Notes: generated from the sequence alone by a model not told the origin. Numbered from the stretch's first letter, positions 45,994 to 55,433 are shown. The stretch: 64,000 nucleotides of DNA from Sphingomonadales bacterium UBA6157 (GCA_002423025.1 DIUN01000023.1:6005-70004), one strand, 5' to 3'. Translations and numbers: made by a program.

Positions 45994-46653
45994 TCAGCCT
46001 CGCAGGGCGGCGATGTTGGCTGCGTACTGCGCCGGCCCGCCGCGGAAGGTGGCGGTGCCGGCCACCAGCACATCGGCTCCGGCGCTGATGGCGCGCGGCG
46101 CGGTGAGCGGATCGATGCCGCCATCCACCTGCAGGTCGATGGTCTTGCCGGTCTTGTCGATCGCCTTGCGCAGCGCCTCGATCTTGCGGAGCTGGCTCTC
46201 GATGAAGCTCTGCCCGCCAAAGCCGGGGTTGACGCTCATCACCAGCACGAGATCGACATCCTCCAGCACATAATCGAGCATCTTGGCGGGCGTCGCGGGG
46301 TTGAGCGAAACGCCGGCCTTCTTGCCGAGCGCCTTGATGCGCTGGATCGAGCGGTGGAGATGCGGCCCGGACTCGGGGTGCACGGTCAGGATATCGGCCC
46401 CGGCCTCGGCAAAGGCATCCAGATAGGGGTCCGCCGGCGAGATCATCAGGTGCACGTCCATGATGAGGCTGGTGTGTGGGCGCAGCGCCTTCACCACCAT
46501 CGGTCCGATGGTGATGTTGGGCACGAAATGCCCGTCCATCACATCGACATGGACATAATCCGCCCCGGCCGCCTCGATGGCGCGGACTTCCTCACCCAAC
46601 CGGGCAAAATCCGCCGAGAGGATCGACGGGGCGATGCGAACAGGTCCCTGCAT
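45994..46653 (-). CDS. rpe: Ribulose-phosphate 3-epimerase
   Basis: A 219-residue (beta/alpha)8 barrel that interconverts ribulose-5-P and xylulose-5-P. The motifs [40 protein letters not shown] and [14 protein letters not shown] carry the metal ligands (two His, two Asp). The heparinase-like gene follows after 2 bp. Confidence 0.97.
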   Translation of the reverse strand: MQGPVRIAPSILSADFARLGEEVRAIEAAGADYVHVDVMDGHFVPNITIGPMVVKALRPHTSLIMDVHLMISPADPYLDAFAEAGADILTVHPESGPHLHRSIQRIKALGKKAGVSLNPATPAKMLDYVLEDVDLVLVMSVNPGFGGQSFIESQLRKIEALRKAIDKTGKTIDLQVDGGIDPLTAPRAISAGADVLVAGTATFRGGPAQYAANIAALRG

Positions 46654-46802
46654 GGCTTGGCTCTAGCAGCGTGCGGGGCCGGGGGGTAGGGGGCTGTGCG
46701 CCATTGCGAGCCGAACCGCCGACCAAAGCCATTTTGCAGGGTTGCGAGCCTTCGCCAGCGGTTTATGAGGCAAAACATGTCCACCGCGCCCGAAAGCAGA
46801 CG

Positions 46803-47495
46803 ATGAATCGCCTGAAAACGCGCGGAATGAGGCTGTTTCAGCCAATTCTGGCCGGTGCCAGCCTGAAGGACAGGCTCATCGCGGCGCTTGGCGCGCTGCT
46901 GGGAATCGCCTTTGCCGCCATCCTCTGCACGCTGCTGGCGCCGCCCGGCGCCGGCGTCCTGCTGCTTGTCGGGCCGATGGGCGCCTCGGCGGTGCTGCTG
47001 TTCGTGGTGCCTGCCAGCCCGCTCTCCCAGCCCTGGCCGGTGCTGGGCGGCAATGTGGTTTCCACGCTTGTTGGCGTGGCGGCGGCAACGCTGGTGCCGC
47101 AGCCTGCGCTGGCCGCCGGGCTTGCGGTTGGCGGCGCGATCCTCGCCATGTCCCTGCTGCGCTGCCTGCATCCGCCCGGCGGTGCCTCGGCGCTGGTGGT
47201 GGTGCTGGGCGGCCCGACGGCGCTTTCCGCCGGCTATGGCCAGGCGCTGGTGCCGGTGGGGCTGAACGCGCTGGCGCTGCTGGCGGCGGCCTGGCTGTTT
47301 CACCGCGTGTCGGGCCATGCCTATCCGCACCGCCCGGCCGCCCCGCTGCCATGGCGCCCCGGCCTGCACCGCACCGATATCGATCTCGCGCTGGCCGACC
47401 TTGGCGAAACCTTCGATATTGCCCCCGAGGATCTCGACCTGCTGCTGCAGCGCGCCGAGCACCACGCTGCCATCCGGGCAAAGCCCCAGCCCTGA
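46803..47495 (+). CDS. HPP family protein
   Basis: A 230-residue protein with four or five hydrophobic helices and the family's eponymous H-P-P motif in CLHPPGGASAL, with a preceding VGPMGASAVLLF. The C-terminal tail (about 165-230) is soluble and ends in an acidic helix (DIDLALADLGETFDIAPEDLD in pieces). HPP proteins are integral membrane proteins; some plant and cyanobacterial members import nitrite into chloroplasts. The substrate here is not known. It is divergent from rpe. Confidence 0.88.
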   Translation: MNRLKTRGMRLFQPILAGASLKDRLIAALGALLGIAFAAILCTLLAPPGAGVLLLVGPMGASAVLLFVVPASPLSQPWPVLGGNVVSTLVGVAAATLVPQPALAAGLAVGGAILAMSLLRCLHPPGGASALVVVLGGPTALSAGYGQALVPVGLNALALLAAAWLFHRVSGHAYPHRPAAPLPWRPGLHRTDIDLALADLGETFDIAPEDLDLLLQRAEHHAAIRAKPQP

Positions 47496-47606
47496 CCGGC
47501 CCGCACCTATGGCATGCACAAGTTTTCCTGTTGCCCCTGCGGCATGACAGCCGCGGCACCGAGCGTGTATCGAAAGCCTTCCTGAGCCATAGGAGATTGC
47601 GCCTCA

Positions 47607-48377
47607 GTGCCGGACCTCGCGACGCTCGACCTCATGGCGGTGCTGCCATATGTGCTCGTCGGCTTTGCTGCGCAGCTCGTCGATGGCGCGCTTGGCATGG
47701 CCTTTGGCGTCATCTCAAGCACGCTGCTGGTCTCCGTGCTTGGCGTTGCCCCGGCGCAAGCTTCGGCCGGCGTGCACCTGGCGGAAATCTTCACCACCGG
47801 CGCATCGGGTGCCAGCCATGCCTTTTTCCGCAATATCGATTGGAAGCTGTTCCTGCGCATCGTCGTGCCCGGCGTCATCGGCGGGGTGAGCGGTGTCTAT
47901 GTGCTCACCAGCATCCATGCGGAAGATGCCCGGCCGTTCGTGATGGCCTATCTCGCTTCCATCGGGCTCCTGCTGCTCTATCGCGCCTGGCGCTTTCCCA
48001 CCCCGCGCTTCGGTGATCCGCGCGTCGTGGCGCCGCTCGGGCTTGTCGGCGGCTTTCTCGATGCGTCCGGCGGCGGCGGCTGGGGGCCGGTCGTCACCTC
48101 CAACCTGCTGCTGCAGGGGACCGAGCCGCGCAAGACCATCGGCACGGTGAGCGCCTCGGAATTCGTGCTGACGCTCAGCATCTCGGCGGCGTTCATCGTC
48201 CAGCTCGGCTTCGCGGCCTTTACGGTGGCGACGCTCGGCCTGCTGGTCGGCGGTGTCATCGCAGCGCCGCTCGGCGCGTTCGTGGCGCACCGCATCTCGC
48301 CGCGCCCGCTGCTGATGATCGTCGGCGCGGTGCTGACGCTCACCAGCGGCTTCAGCATCTGGCGGGCGCTCCTCTAA
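47607..48377 (+). CDS. TSUP (TauE/SafE) family permease
   Basis: A 256-residue permease with about eight helices and the two internal TSUP repeats: GFAAQLVDGALGMAFGVISSTLL in pieces and GFLDASGGGGWGPVVTSNLLL. The second-repeat GGGGWGP motif is close to that of sulfite/organosulfonate exporters. The GTG start at 47607 has AGGAG about 12 bases upstream; an ATG at 47634 is an alternative. It follows the HPP gene by 111 bp and is followed by palindromic repeats. Confidence 0.88.
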   Translation: MPDLATLDLMAVLPYVLVGFAAQLVDGALGMAFGVISSTLLVSVLGVAPAQASAGVHLAEIFTTGASGASHAFFRNIDWKLFLRIVVPGVIGGVSGVYVLTSIHAEDARPFVMAYLASIGLLLLYRAWRFPTPRFGDPRVVAPLGLVGGFLDASGGGGWGPVVTSNLLLQGTEPRKTIGTVSASEFVLTLSISAAFIVQLGFAAFTVATLGLLVGGVIAAPLGAFVAHRISPRPLLMIVGAVLTLTSGFSIWRALL

Positions 48378-48381
48378 CCCG

Positions 48382-48670
48382 CCTCTCCCGCTTGCGGGAG
48401 AGGCGAGAGAAGCGCCGCTTGGCGCGGCCCGGGTGAGGGTGTTTCTTCCTGCGAGGTTGGGCACACCCTCACCCGCCGCGCTGGCGCGCGAGTCGCCTCT
48501 CCCGCAAGCGGGAGAGGGGTTTGGCACGTCGAGTTTCATCCCCCCGGCACGCACGTTTCTCTACCCCCCTCTCCCGCTTGCGGGAGAGGCGAGAGACGCG
48601 CCGCTTTGGCGCGGCCCGGGTGAGGGTGTTCTTTCCTGCTAGGCCAGGCACACCGTCACCCGCCGCACTG
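48382..48670. repeat. Composite palindromic intergenic repeat (two copies)
   Basis: A near-perfect 22-bp palindrome CCTCTCCCGC-(TT or AA)-GCGGGAGAGG occurs three times: 48382-48403, 48496-48517, 48568-48589. GGGTGAGGGTG (48431 on; 48618 on) is paired with an inverted CACCCTCACCC (48463-48474; imperfect at 48652 on). Thus one complete two-arm unit lies at 48382-48517, and a second, partly decayed one at 48568-48670. It fills the gap between the TSUP gene and rsmB. Such units resemble REP/SMR-like dispersed repeats of GC-rich proteobacteria. Confidence 0.7.
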
Positions 48671-48672
48671 GC

Positions 48673-49944
48673 TCAGCCCAGCTTCTTGAACCGCGCGATG
48701 AAAAAGCCGTCCATCCCGCCTTCGGCTTCCAGCATCCCCGGCAGCGTCCGCAGCCAGCCTTCGCCTGTCGGCGCCAGGCCGAGCGGCACTTCGCCCGGCT
48801 CGAACGGCGCGCGCGGCAGCGTGGCGATGATCCGCTCGGCAATGCGCTCGCCCTCGCGCTGGTCGAGCGAGCAGGTGGCATAAACGAGTGTACCGCCGGG
48901 CTTGAGCCAGGCCGAGGCCCGGCGCAGCAACGCCGCCTGCAGCATGGTGAGCGGCGCGATATCGCGGCTGCCCTTCAGGTGCAGCACATCGGGATGGCGG
49001 CGGAAGATGCCGGTGGCCGAGCACGGCGCGTCGAGCAGGATGCGATCATAAAGCGTCCCCGGCTCCCAGCGCAGCGCGTCCCCCACCGCGATCGTCGCGG
49101 TGAGCCCGGTGCGGGCGAGGTTCTCGCGCACCCGGTCGAGCCTTGGCTCGGCCACGTCCACGGCGGTCACATCACAGCCGAGCGCGGCGAGCTGCAGCGT
49201 CTTGCCGCCGGGCGCGGCGCAGAGGTCGAGAATTTTCTCCCCCGGCTGGGCGCCCATCAGGCGCACCGGCAGCGAGGCGGCAAGATCCTGCACCCACCAG
49301 GCGCCCTCGGCAAAGCCGGGCCACTCGGTGAGCGCGCCGCCCAGCGCCTTCTGGCGTGGCACGCGGACATGGCCGGGCAGCAGGCTGATGCCGCCCAGCG
49401 CTTCGGCCCAGCGCGCGGTTTCCGCAGGGTCGCGCAGCGTCAGGTCGGTCGCCGGCTCATCGGCGAGCGAGCGGGCGGCGGCTTCGGCCACCTCCGGCCC
49501 CCATTCCATCGCCCAGCGGATGGCGAACAGGTCTGGCAGATGCGGGGTTTCGGGCAGGCTGGCGTTGCCGCGCATCAGGTTGCCGAGCACGCCATGCACC
49601 AGCCGGCGCGGCCCGCCTTCCACCAGCGGCAGCGCCGTGGCGACAGCGGCGTGCTGCGGTGTGCCGAGCTTGAGCCAGCCGGCCAGCGCGATGCGCAGCA
49701 CCATGCGGGCGCGGGCATCCTCCGGCAGCGGCTTGGGGGTGGCGCTGTCGATCAGCGCATCAAGGTCTGCCAGCCAGCGCAGCACGGTGGAGGCGAGATG
49801 GCGGGCCAGCGCCCGGTCATTGCCCATGGCGATGCCATCGAGGGCATTTTCCAGCGCCAGCTCAAGTGGCGTGCCGCGGCCGAGCACGGCCATCAGCAGC
49901 CGCAGCGCACCGCGCCGTGCCGGCACACCGGCGGTGGCCTGCAC
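48673..49944 (-). CDS. rsmB: 16S rRNA m5C methyltransferase RsmB/Fmu-type
   Basis: A 423-residue protein: a NusB-like helical N-terminal domain (about 1-130) and a SAM methyltransferase domain with motif I LDLCAAPGGKTLQLAALG, the catalytic-cysteine motif DAPCSATGIFRRHPD, and YATCSLDQREGE. It methylates a cytosine near the 16S decoding region. The GTG at 49944, with AAGGA 8 bases upstream, avoids overlapping the SDR gene, so I prefer it to the longer frame starting at 50064. Its 3' end directly abuts the palindromic repeats. Confidence 0.92.
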   Translation of the reverse strand: MQATAGVPARRGALRLLMAVLGRGTPLELALENALDGIAMGNDRALARHLASTVLRWLADLDALIDSATPKPLPEDARARMVLRIALAGWLKLGTPQHAAVATALPLVEGGPRRLVHGVLGNLMRGNASLPETPHLPDLFAIRWAMEWGPEVAEAAARSLADEPATDLTLRDPAETARWAEALGGISLLPGHVRVPRQKALGGALTEWPGFAEGAWWVQDLAASLPVRLMGAQPGEKILDLCAAPGGKTLQLAALGCDVTAVDVAEPRLDRVRENLARTGLTATIAVGDALRWEPGTLYDRILLDAPCSATGIFRRHPDVLHLKGSRDIAPLTMLQAALLRRASAWLKPGGTLVYATCSLDQREGERIAERIIATLPRAPFEPGEVPLGLAPTGEGWLRTLPGMLEAEGGMDGFFIARFKKLG

Positions 49945-49975
49945 AGGCTTTTCCTTCTGCAGCCGAGGTTCGAAA

Positions 49976-50803
49976 CTAGCGATTTTTGCCTCCCAGGACT
50001 CCGCTGAGCCGCGACCAGTAGGTGACGGGGAACAGGCGGGTGATGATATCGATGAACTTGGCATCCGCGCCGATCAGGATGCGGTGCTGGCGGCGCTCCA
50101 TGCCGGCGATGATGATGTTTGCGGCCTGCTCGGGCGTGGTCTTGGCGGCCTTTTCGAACTCGGCGTCAAAGTCCACATCGGTAGGCGTGCCGGGCATCGC
50201 CGCGATGCGCTTGGAGTTTTTCGCCACACTGGTCTTTACGCCGCCGGGGTGGACACGGGTGACGCAGATCTGCGGATCGGTGACAGCCAGCTCCAGGTGC
50301 AGCGCCTCGGTGAGGCCGCGCACGGCATATTTGGAGGCGTTGTAGGCGCTCTGCGTCGGGTAGCCCATCATGCCGAACACCGATGAGATGTTGACCAGCC
50401 AGGCCTTGTCGCTCTTCTTGAGGTGCGGGAGCGCGGCGCGGCAGCCCTCCACCACGCCGGTGAAGTTCACGTCCATCACCCGGTTGAAATCCTCGCGCGG
50501 GCAATCCGCGAACGGCGCCACCACGCTCAGCCCGGCGTTGTTGATGATGCCATCGAGCCGGCCGAACTCCGCTGCCGCGCCATCCACCCAGCGGAACAGC
50601 GCATCGGTGTCCGTCACATCGAGCACGGTGGTGCTGGCCGGGCGATTGCCGAGCAGGCGCTTGGTTTCGGCAAGGCCCGCGGCATCCCGGTCTGCCAGGG
50701 CCAGCGTGGCGCCCTTGGCGGCCAGCGCCAGCGCCAGCGCCCGCCCGATGCCGCTGCCGGCGCCGGTCAGCGCGATCACCCGTGTCTCGAAACTCTCGGC
50801 CAT
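49976..50803 (-). CDS. Short-chain dehydrogenase/reductase
   Basis: A 275-residue classical SDR. The cofactor loop is LTGAGSGIGRALALAL (residues 12-27), the NNAG motif is NNAGLSVVAPF, and the catalytic Ser-Tyr-Lys is in NISSVFG and YNASKYAVRG. The C-terminal part resembles SDRs annotated as acetoin or long-chain alcohol dehydrogenase-like; specificity is unknown. Its start region faces the DUF1674 gene. Confidence 0.9.
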   Translation of the reverse strand: MAESFETRVIALTGAGSGIGRALALALAAKGATLALADRDAAGLAETKRLLGNRPASTTVLDVTDTDALFRWVDGAAAEFGRLDGIINNAGLSVVAPFADCPREDFNRVMDVNFTGVVEGCRAALPHLKKSDKAWLVNISSVFGMMGYPTQSAYNASKYAVRGLTEALHLELAVTDPQICVTRVHPGGVKTSVAKNSKRIAAMPGTPTDVDFDAEFEKAAKTTPEQAANIIIAGMERRQHRILIGADAKFIDIITRLFPVTYWSRLSGVLGGKNR

Positions 50804-50882
50804 ATCGCCGCTGCCCCTTTTCTGCGGCGCTTGCTGCGCCTAACTCCCCCCTAGACGAGCCTTGCCGAAATCGGAAACCCGC

Positions 50883-51053
50883 ATGACTGACGAAACCAAG
50901 CCGGAAACGACGCCCGATGTGCCGGAAGCGGCGCCCAAGCCCGTGGCGGCCCCTGATGCTGTATCACCGCCGCCAGAAGTCGGTGGCCGCGGCGGGCCGG
51001 ACCCGGTGCGCTATGGTGATTGGGAAAAGGGCGGAATCGCCGTCGATTTCTAG
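50883..51053 (+). CDS. DUF1674 protein (SdhAF4-like succinate dehydrogenase assembly factor)
   Basis: A 56-residue protein, Pro/Ala/Glu rich at the front and ending in the DUF1674 motif GGPDPVRYGDWEKGGIAVDF (20 residues). The eukaryotic homologue SDHAF4 protects flavinated SdhA before complex II assembly. The start at 50883 is an ATG; an in-frame TTG upstream would add seven residues. It is a very short gene easily missed, but the conserved C-terminus makes the call. Confidence 0.82.
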   Translation: MTDETKPETTPDVPEAAPKPVAAPDAVSPPPEVGGRGGPDPVRYGDWEKGGIAVDF

Positions 51054-51077
51054 GCTGTGACGCGGGGCTGCCCCGCT

Positions 51078-52046
51078 TCACTCCGCCTTCAGCGGCCGCG
51101 CCAGCAGCGCCGCCACCGTCTCGCCCACCGGTGCGCCGTCCAGCATGGCGGCAACGGCGCGGGTGATCGGCATGTCCACGCCGGCTGCTTCCGCCGCCGC
51201 CAGCAGCACCGGCGCCGTGCTGGCGCCTTCCGCCACGGTGCGGGCGTCGCGCAGCAGCTCGGCGGCCGTCCTGCCTTGGCCCAGACCCATGCCGAGCGTG
51301 AAATTGCGGCTGCTCGCCGAGGAGCATGTGAGCACCAGGTCTCCCAGCCCGGACAGGCCGGCTAGCGTTTCCGCCCGGGCGCCCTTGGCGACGCCAAAGC
51401 GGGTCATCTCGGCAAAGCCGCGCGCGATCAGCGCGGCGCGGGCGTTCAGCCCAAGGCCGGCGCCTTCCACCACGCCGCAGGCGATGGCCAGCACGTTTTT
51501 CACCGCGCCGCCGATCTCGGCGCCGGTGACGTCGTCAGAGAGATAGGGCCGGAACAGCGGCCGGGCGAGGCGCTGCACCAGTTGCTCGCCCAGCGCCGCA
51601 TCGGCGCAGGCCAGCGTCACGGCGGTGGGCAGGCCGCGCGCCACTTCCCCGGCAAAGGTCGGCCCGGAGAGCACGGCGAGCGGGCAGCCGGGCGCCACAT
51701 CCGCCACCACATCGGCCATCAGCTTGAGCGTGCCGGCCTCGATGCCCTTGGCGCAGAGCACCAGCGCCGGCTGGCCGGACAGGTCTGCCGCCGCCAGCAC
51801 CGGGCGCAGATGCTGGGCCGGGGCCACCACCAGCCACAGGTCTGCCGCGCGCAGGTCCGCCAGGGTGCCTGTGGCCGATATGCGTGGGGAGAGCGCCACG
51901 CCGGGCAGGAAACCGCTGTTGGCGTGCGCGCTGTTGATCTCGGCGACGACGTCGGGCTCGCGCGCCCAGAGCAGCACATCCTCGCGCGCCGCCATCACCT
52001 GCGCCAGCGCCGTGCCCCAGGCGCCGCCGCCGATGACTCCGATCAT
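51078..52046 (-). CDS. gpsA: Glycerol-3-phosphate dehydrogenase [NAD(P)+]
   Basis: A 322-residue dehydrogenase making sn-glycerol-3-phosphate from dihydroxyacetone phosphate for lipids. The N-terminal Rossmann motif is [13 protein letters not shown] (residues 3-15), the catalytic Lys is in [15 protein letters not shown], and the substrate-binding region is [20 protein letters not shown]. It overlaps the tsaD stop by 4 bp. Confidence 0.96.
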   Translation of the reverse strand: MIGVIGGGAWGTALAQVMAAREDVLLWAREPDVVAEINSAHANSGFLPGVALSPRISATGTLADLRAADLWLVVAPAQHLRPVLAAADLSGQPALVLCAKGIEAGTLKLMADVVADVAPGCPLAVLSGPTFAGEVARGLPTAVTLACADAALGEQLVQRLARPLFRPYLSDDVTGAEIGGAVKNVLAIACGVVEGAGLGLNARAALIARGFAEMTRFGVAKGARAETLAGLSGLGDLVLTCSSASSRNFTLGMGLGQGRTAAELLRDARTVAEGASTAPVLLAAAEAAGVDMPITRAVAAMLDGAPVGETVAALLARPLKAE

Positions 52047-53098
52047 GCCCTTACTCCTGCGCCGCGCACGGCTTCCGCGCCCGGGTCCAGCGGCCAGCGT
52101 GGCCGGGCCGGGGCATCGAGCGTATCGGTGAGGCCCAGCGCCAGCCGCTCGGCGCCGGCCCAGGCGATCATCGCGGCATTGTCCGTGCACAGCCAGAGCG
52201 GCGGCGCGACAAAGCCGAGCCCGGCGCGCTCCGCCACGGCGGCCAGCGCCGCGCGGATATGCTGGTTGGAGGCGACGCCGCCGGCCACCACCAGCGCAGT
52301 CGCCTGCGGAAAGGTGGTGATGGCCTTTCTGGTGCGATCGACAAGGCAATCGGTCGCCGCGGCCTGGAAGCCGGCGGCCAGATCCTGCCGCGCCTCGGCC
52401 GAATCGGGCGAGCCCAGCGCCTGCCACTGGCGCAAGACCGCCGATTTCAGCCCGGCGAAGGAAAAATGCGGCTCCTCCGAGCCTAGCAACGGCCGTGGCA
52501 GCGCAAAGCGCCGGGCATCGCCCAGCCTGGCCGCGCGCTCCACCGCCGGGCCACCGGGAAAGCCCAGCCCGAGGATTTTCGCGGTCTTGTCGAACGCCTC
52601 GCCGATGGCGTCATCGATGGTCGTCGCCAGCCGCCGGTAGCGGCCGACGCCCTCCACGCCGAGCAGCTGGCAATGCCCGCCCGAGACGAGCAGCAGCAGA
52701 TAGGGAAATTCCAGCGTCGCATCCGCCAGCCGCGGCGAGAGCGCATGGCCCTCCAGATGGTTGATCGCCAGCAGCGGCTTGCCGGCGGCAAAGGCCAGCG
52801 CCTTGCCGGTCACCAGCCCCACCATCACCCCGCCGATCAGCCCCGGCCCGGCAGTGGCGGCGATGGCATCGATATCGGCCAGCGTCACCCCGGCTTCGGC
52901 CAGCACCTCTGCCACCATCGGCGTGAGCCGCTCGGCATGGGCGCGGGCGGCCAGTTCGGGCACCACGCCGCCAAACGGCTTGTGCTGCTCATCCTGGCTG
53001 GCGATGCGCTGCGCCACGATGGTCCTGTCCCCGCGCACCAGCGCCACGGCGGTTTCATCGCAGGAGGATTCGAGTCCGAGGATCAGGCTGGTGGTCAC
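52043..53098 (-). CDS. tsaD: tRNA threonylcarbamoyladenosine synthase TsaD
   Basis: A 351-residue ASKHA-fold protein transferring threonylcarbamoyl to A37 of ANN-decoding tRNAs. Motifs: [32 protein letters not shown], the metal-binding NHLEGH, and [14 protein letters not shown] choose the GTG at 53098, which puts LESSCDET about nine residues from the start and has GGGAAG upstream; a longer ATG start at 53134 is possible. gpsA follows with a 4-bp overlap. Confidence 0.96.
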   Translation of the reverse strand: MTTSLILGLESSCDETAVALVRGDRTIVAQRIASQDEQHKPFGGVVPELAARAHAERLTPMVAEVLAEAGVTLADIDAIAATAGPGLIGGVMVGLVTGKALAFAAGKPLLAINHLEGHALSPRLADATLEFPYLLLLVSGGHCQLLGVEGVGRYRRLATTIDDAIGEAFDKTAKILGLGFPGGPAVERAARLGDARRFALPRPLLGSEEPHFSFAGLKSAVLRQWQALGSPDSAEARQDLAAGFQAAATDCLVDRTRKAITTFPQATALVVAGGVASNQHIRAALAAVAERAGLGFVAPPLWLCTDNAAMIAWAGAERLALGLTDTLDAPARPRWPLDPGAEAVRGAGVRA

Positions 53099-53137
53099 GC
53101 GCTTCCCATATAGGGCCACCGCGCGCTGGTCCAATGC

Positions 53138-54502
53138 TCAGCCCCAGCGCGAGCGGCGCACCGCCACCACCGAGGCCAGGCCATAGGCCAGCATGCCCAG
53201 CCCGAGCAGCCCGAACAGCGCCCAGATGGGGGCGGAGATGCTGGCCAGCCAGAAGCCGCCAAGCGCCACCACCACCAGCCGCAGCGTGCCGGCGAGCACG
53301 ATGCCGCCCACACGCCCGGCTGCCATCGAGGAGAAGAACAGGCTCATGCCGAAGCCGAAAAAGCCGAAGCCCGGCCCGGCCCAGCGGAAATACAGCCCGG
53401 CCGCCGCCAGCGTATCGGCATCATCGGTGAACATTCGCGCCCACAGCTCCGGCGCCAGCGCCAGCCCGATGCCGACCAGCCCGAGCATGCCCCCGGCCAG
53501 CGCCGCCGCCATCCAGGCCGCCCGCCGCGCCCGCGCCACCATGCCAGCGCCCACGGCATTGCCGACCAGCGGCACCGAGGCCACGCCGATGGCAAAGGCC
53601 AGCGGGTTGAGCAGGAACTCCAGCCGCGTGCCGATGCCATAGCCGGCCAGCGCCGTGGGGCCGAAGCCCGCCACCAGCCGGTTGACGATGACGATGGTGA
53701 GCACCGTCTGCAGCGGCGAGACACAGGCCATGGCGCCCACCTTGAGGATATCGGTGAACAGCTTGCCGCTCAGCGGCGTGGTGGCAGGGGAGAGCCGCAC
53801 CGCCGCCCGCCCCGAGCGCAGATAGAAGAACAGGAACAGCGCCCCGCACGCCGGTGCCACCACTTGCCCGGCCGCAACGCCCGGCATGCCGAACTGCGGC
53901 ACCGGCCCCAGCCCCAGCCCGAGCACGCCGCCCACCACCACCTGCATGGCCGAGATGACGAAGATGGTGGCCGAAGGCACCCGCATGTTGCCGGCGCCGC
54001 GCAGTACGGCGCCGAGCAGGTTGGTCAGCCACACGCCCGCAGAGCCGAGGAACGCCACGCTGGCAAAGGCCGTCGCCTGGCGCAGCGCCGCGCCCTCGCC
54101 GCCGATGAGGCGGAACAGCGCCGGGCCGAACACCAGCATGGTGAGCGTCACGGTGAGGCCGGCGGCCAGGCCGATCCACAGCGCGTGCGTCGCCAGCGCA
54201 TCGGCGCGCGCCTTGTCCCCGGCGCCCAGCGCCCGGCTGATCGCGGAGGACACGCCGCCGCCCATCGCCCCGGCGGAGAGCATCATCTGCAGCATGATGA
54301 TGGGAAACACGATCGCCATGCCCGCCAGCGCCGGCACGCCGAGCCGCCCGACATAGGCCGTCTCGGCGATCGCCGCGATCGAACCCATCGTCATCGCGCC
54401 GATGTTGGGCAGGGCAAAGCGCACCAGTTGCGGCAGGATCGGCCCGGTCAGCAGCGGGTTGGCAAGCTGCGGGTCGGCGCTGGGAGCCGCTGTCTTGCTC
54501 AT
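53138..54502 (-). CDS. MATE family efflux transporter
   Basis: A 454-residue transporter with 12 predicted helices in two six-helix halves (for example ALPNIGAMTMGSIAAIAETAYVG at about 35-57 and the repeat near 255-285 with VSPLQTVLTIVIVNRLVAGFG). MATE proteins use Na+ or H+ to export cationic toxins or metabolites. I take the ATG at 54502; a TTG at 54526 would lengthen it by eight residues. It begins a four-gene accessory-looking block between tsaD and hemC. Confidence 0.92.
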   Translation of the reverse strand: MSKTAAPSADPQLANPLLTGPILPQLVRFALPNIGAMTMGSIAAIAETAYVGRLGVPALAGMAIVFPIIMLQMMLSAGAMGGGVSSAISRALGAGDKARADALATHALWIGLAAGLTVTLTMLVFGPALFRLIGGEGAALRQATAFASVAFLGSAGVWLTNLLGAVLRGAGNMRVPSATIFVISAMQVVVGGVLGLGLGPVPQFGMPGVAAGQVVAPACGALFLFFYLRSGRAAVRLSPATTPLSGKLFTDILKVGAMACVSPLQTVLTIVIVNRLVAGFGPTALAGYGIGTRLEFLLNPLAFAIGVASVPLVGNAVGAGMVARARRAAWMAAALAGGMLGLVGIGLALAPELWARMFTDDADTLAAAGLYFRWAGPGFGFFGFGMSLFFSSMAAGRVGGIVLAGTLRLVVVALGGFWLASISAPIWALFGLLGLGMLAYGLASVVAVRRSRWG

Positions 54503-54651
54503 GCTGGCCAAGGTGGGTGCTTCCAAAGGAAAGTATCGAGCCCACCATGGCTTGGCCTGCCGCGCGTGTCGATGTCCGCAACGCCGCTATCCACCCACCG
54601 GCCCCAGCGGATTGTGCTTTTTGGGCCACACCGCCCAATTTCATCAAGCGT

Positions 54652-54665
54652 TTGCGCCAGATCAA
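54652..54665 (+). promoter_or_regulatory. FNR-like box upstream of the ompW-type gene
   Basis: TTGCGCCAGATCAA matches the FNR/FixK consensus TTGAT-N4-ATCAA in eight of ten defined positions. It lies 57 bp before the ompW ATG, which fits a class II activator position. Recognition is predicted from sequence only. Confidence 0.45.
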
Positions 54666-54722
54666 AGTCGGCGGCCCGCGCCAGGCCCACAGCCGCCCTG
54701 TCACCCCAGCAGGAGCTATTCC

Positions 54723-55379
54723 ATGACCGTCATTCGCCCCATCATCGCCGCCGCGCTTGCCGCCGCCGCCCTCGCCAGCCCCGCCGCCGCCGCGCAGGGC
54801 GATGTGCTCATCCGCGTTCGCGCCATCCTCGTTGCCCCCAACGAGAGCGCCGGGCCGGTGCTGCCAACCTTTCCCACCGCCTCGGTGAATGTCGGCAACA
54901 GCGTCATGCCCGAGATCGATTTCACCTACATGATGACCAACAACATCGGTGCCGAGCTGATCGTGGCCACCACCAAGCACAGCATTACCGGCAATGGCGC
55001 GCTTGCGCCTGTCGGGAAGCTGGCCAGCACCTGGGTGCTGCCGCCGACGCTCACCCTGCAGTATCACTTCATGCCGGAAGCCAAGGTCCGCCCCTATCTC
55101 GGCGCCGGCATCAACTATTCGATCTTCTACTCGTCGAACGCCAGCGATGGCCTTGAGGGCGCCATCGGCGCCACCGGCGTCAAGCTGAAGGACAGCTTCG
55201 GCTATGCCGTGCAGGCCGGCGTCGATTTCGACATCACCGAGAAGGTCTTTCTCAACCTCGATGTGAAGTACATCGACATGACGACCAAGGCGACGCTCAC
55301 CACCGGCGCGCTGGTCAACACCGTCGATGTGAAGATCAACCCGATTGTCGCCGGCATCGGCATCGGCATGCGCTTCTGA
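54723..55379 (+). CDS. OmpW family outer-membrane protein
   Basis: A 218-residue small beta-barrel protein. A signal peptide with ASPAAAAQ-type cleavage covers residues 1-24. Alternating hydrophobic strands fit OmpW (MPEIDFTYMMTNNIGAELIV, LGAGINYSIFYSS, GYAVQAGVDFDI), and it ends with a terminal aromatic strand GIGIGMRF. OmpW forms a narrow pore for small hydrophobic molecules and is often induced by oxygen limitation or stress. An AGGAG site precedes the ATG. Confidence 0.92.
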   Translation: MTVIRPIIAAALAAAALASPAAAAQGDVLIRVRAILVAPNESAGPVLPTFPTASVNVGNSVMPEIDFTYMMTNNIGAELIVATTKHSITGNGALAPVGKLASTWVLPPTLTLQYHFMPEAKVRPYLGAGINYSIFYSSNASDGLEGAIGATGVKLKDSFGYAVQAGVDFDITEKVFLNLDVKYIDMTTKATLTTGALVNTVDVKINPIVAGIGIGMRF

Positions 55380-55386
55380 TGCGCCG

Positions 55387-55427
55387 CTCCGGCTGGCAGG
55401 GGGCAATACGCTCCCGGCCAGCCGGAG
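55387..55427. terminator. Bidirectional hairpin between ompW and the monooxygenase gene
   Basis: CTCCGGCTGGC (55387-55397) and GCCAGCCGGAG (55417-55427) form a perfect 11-bp stem with a 19-base loop in the gap between convergent genes. Confidence 0.6.
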
Positions 55428-55433
55428 GCCCGT

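Noticed and set aside
53421..55406. Long open frame covering the MATE and ompW genes in another frame
   Set aside because: It crosses two confirmed genes and lacks any domain.
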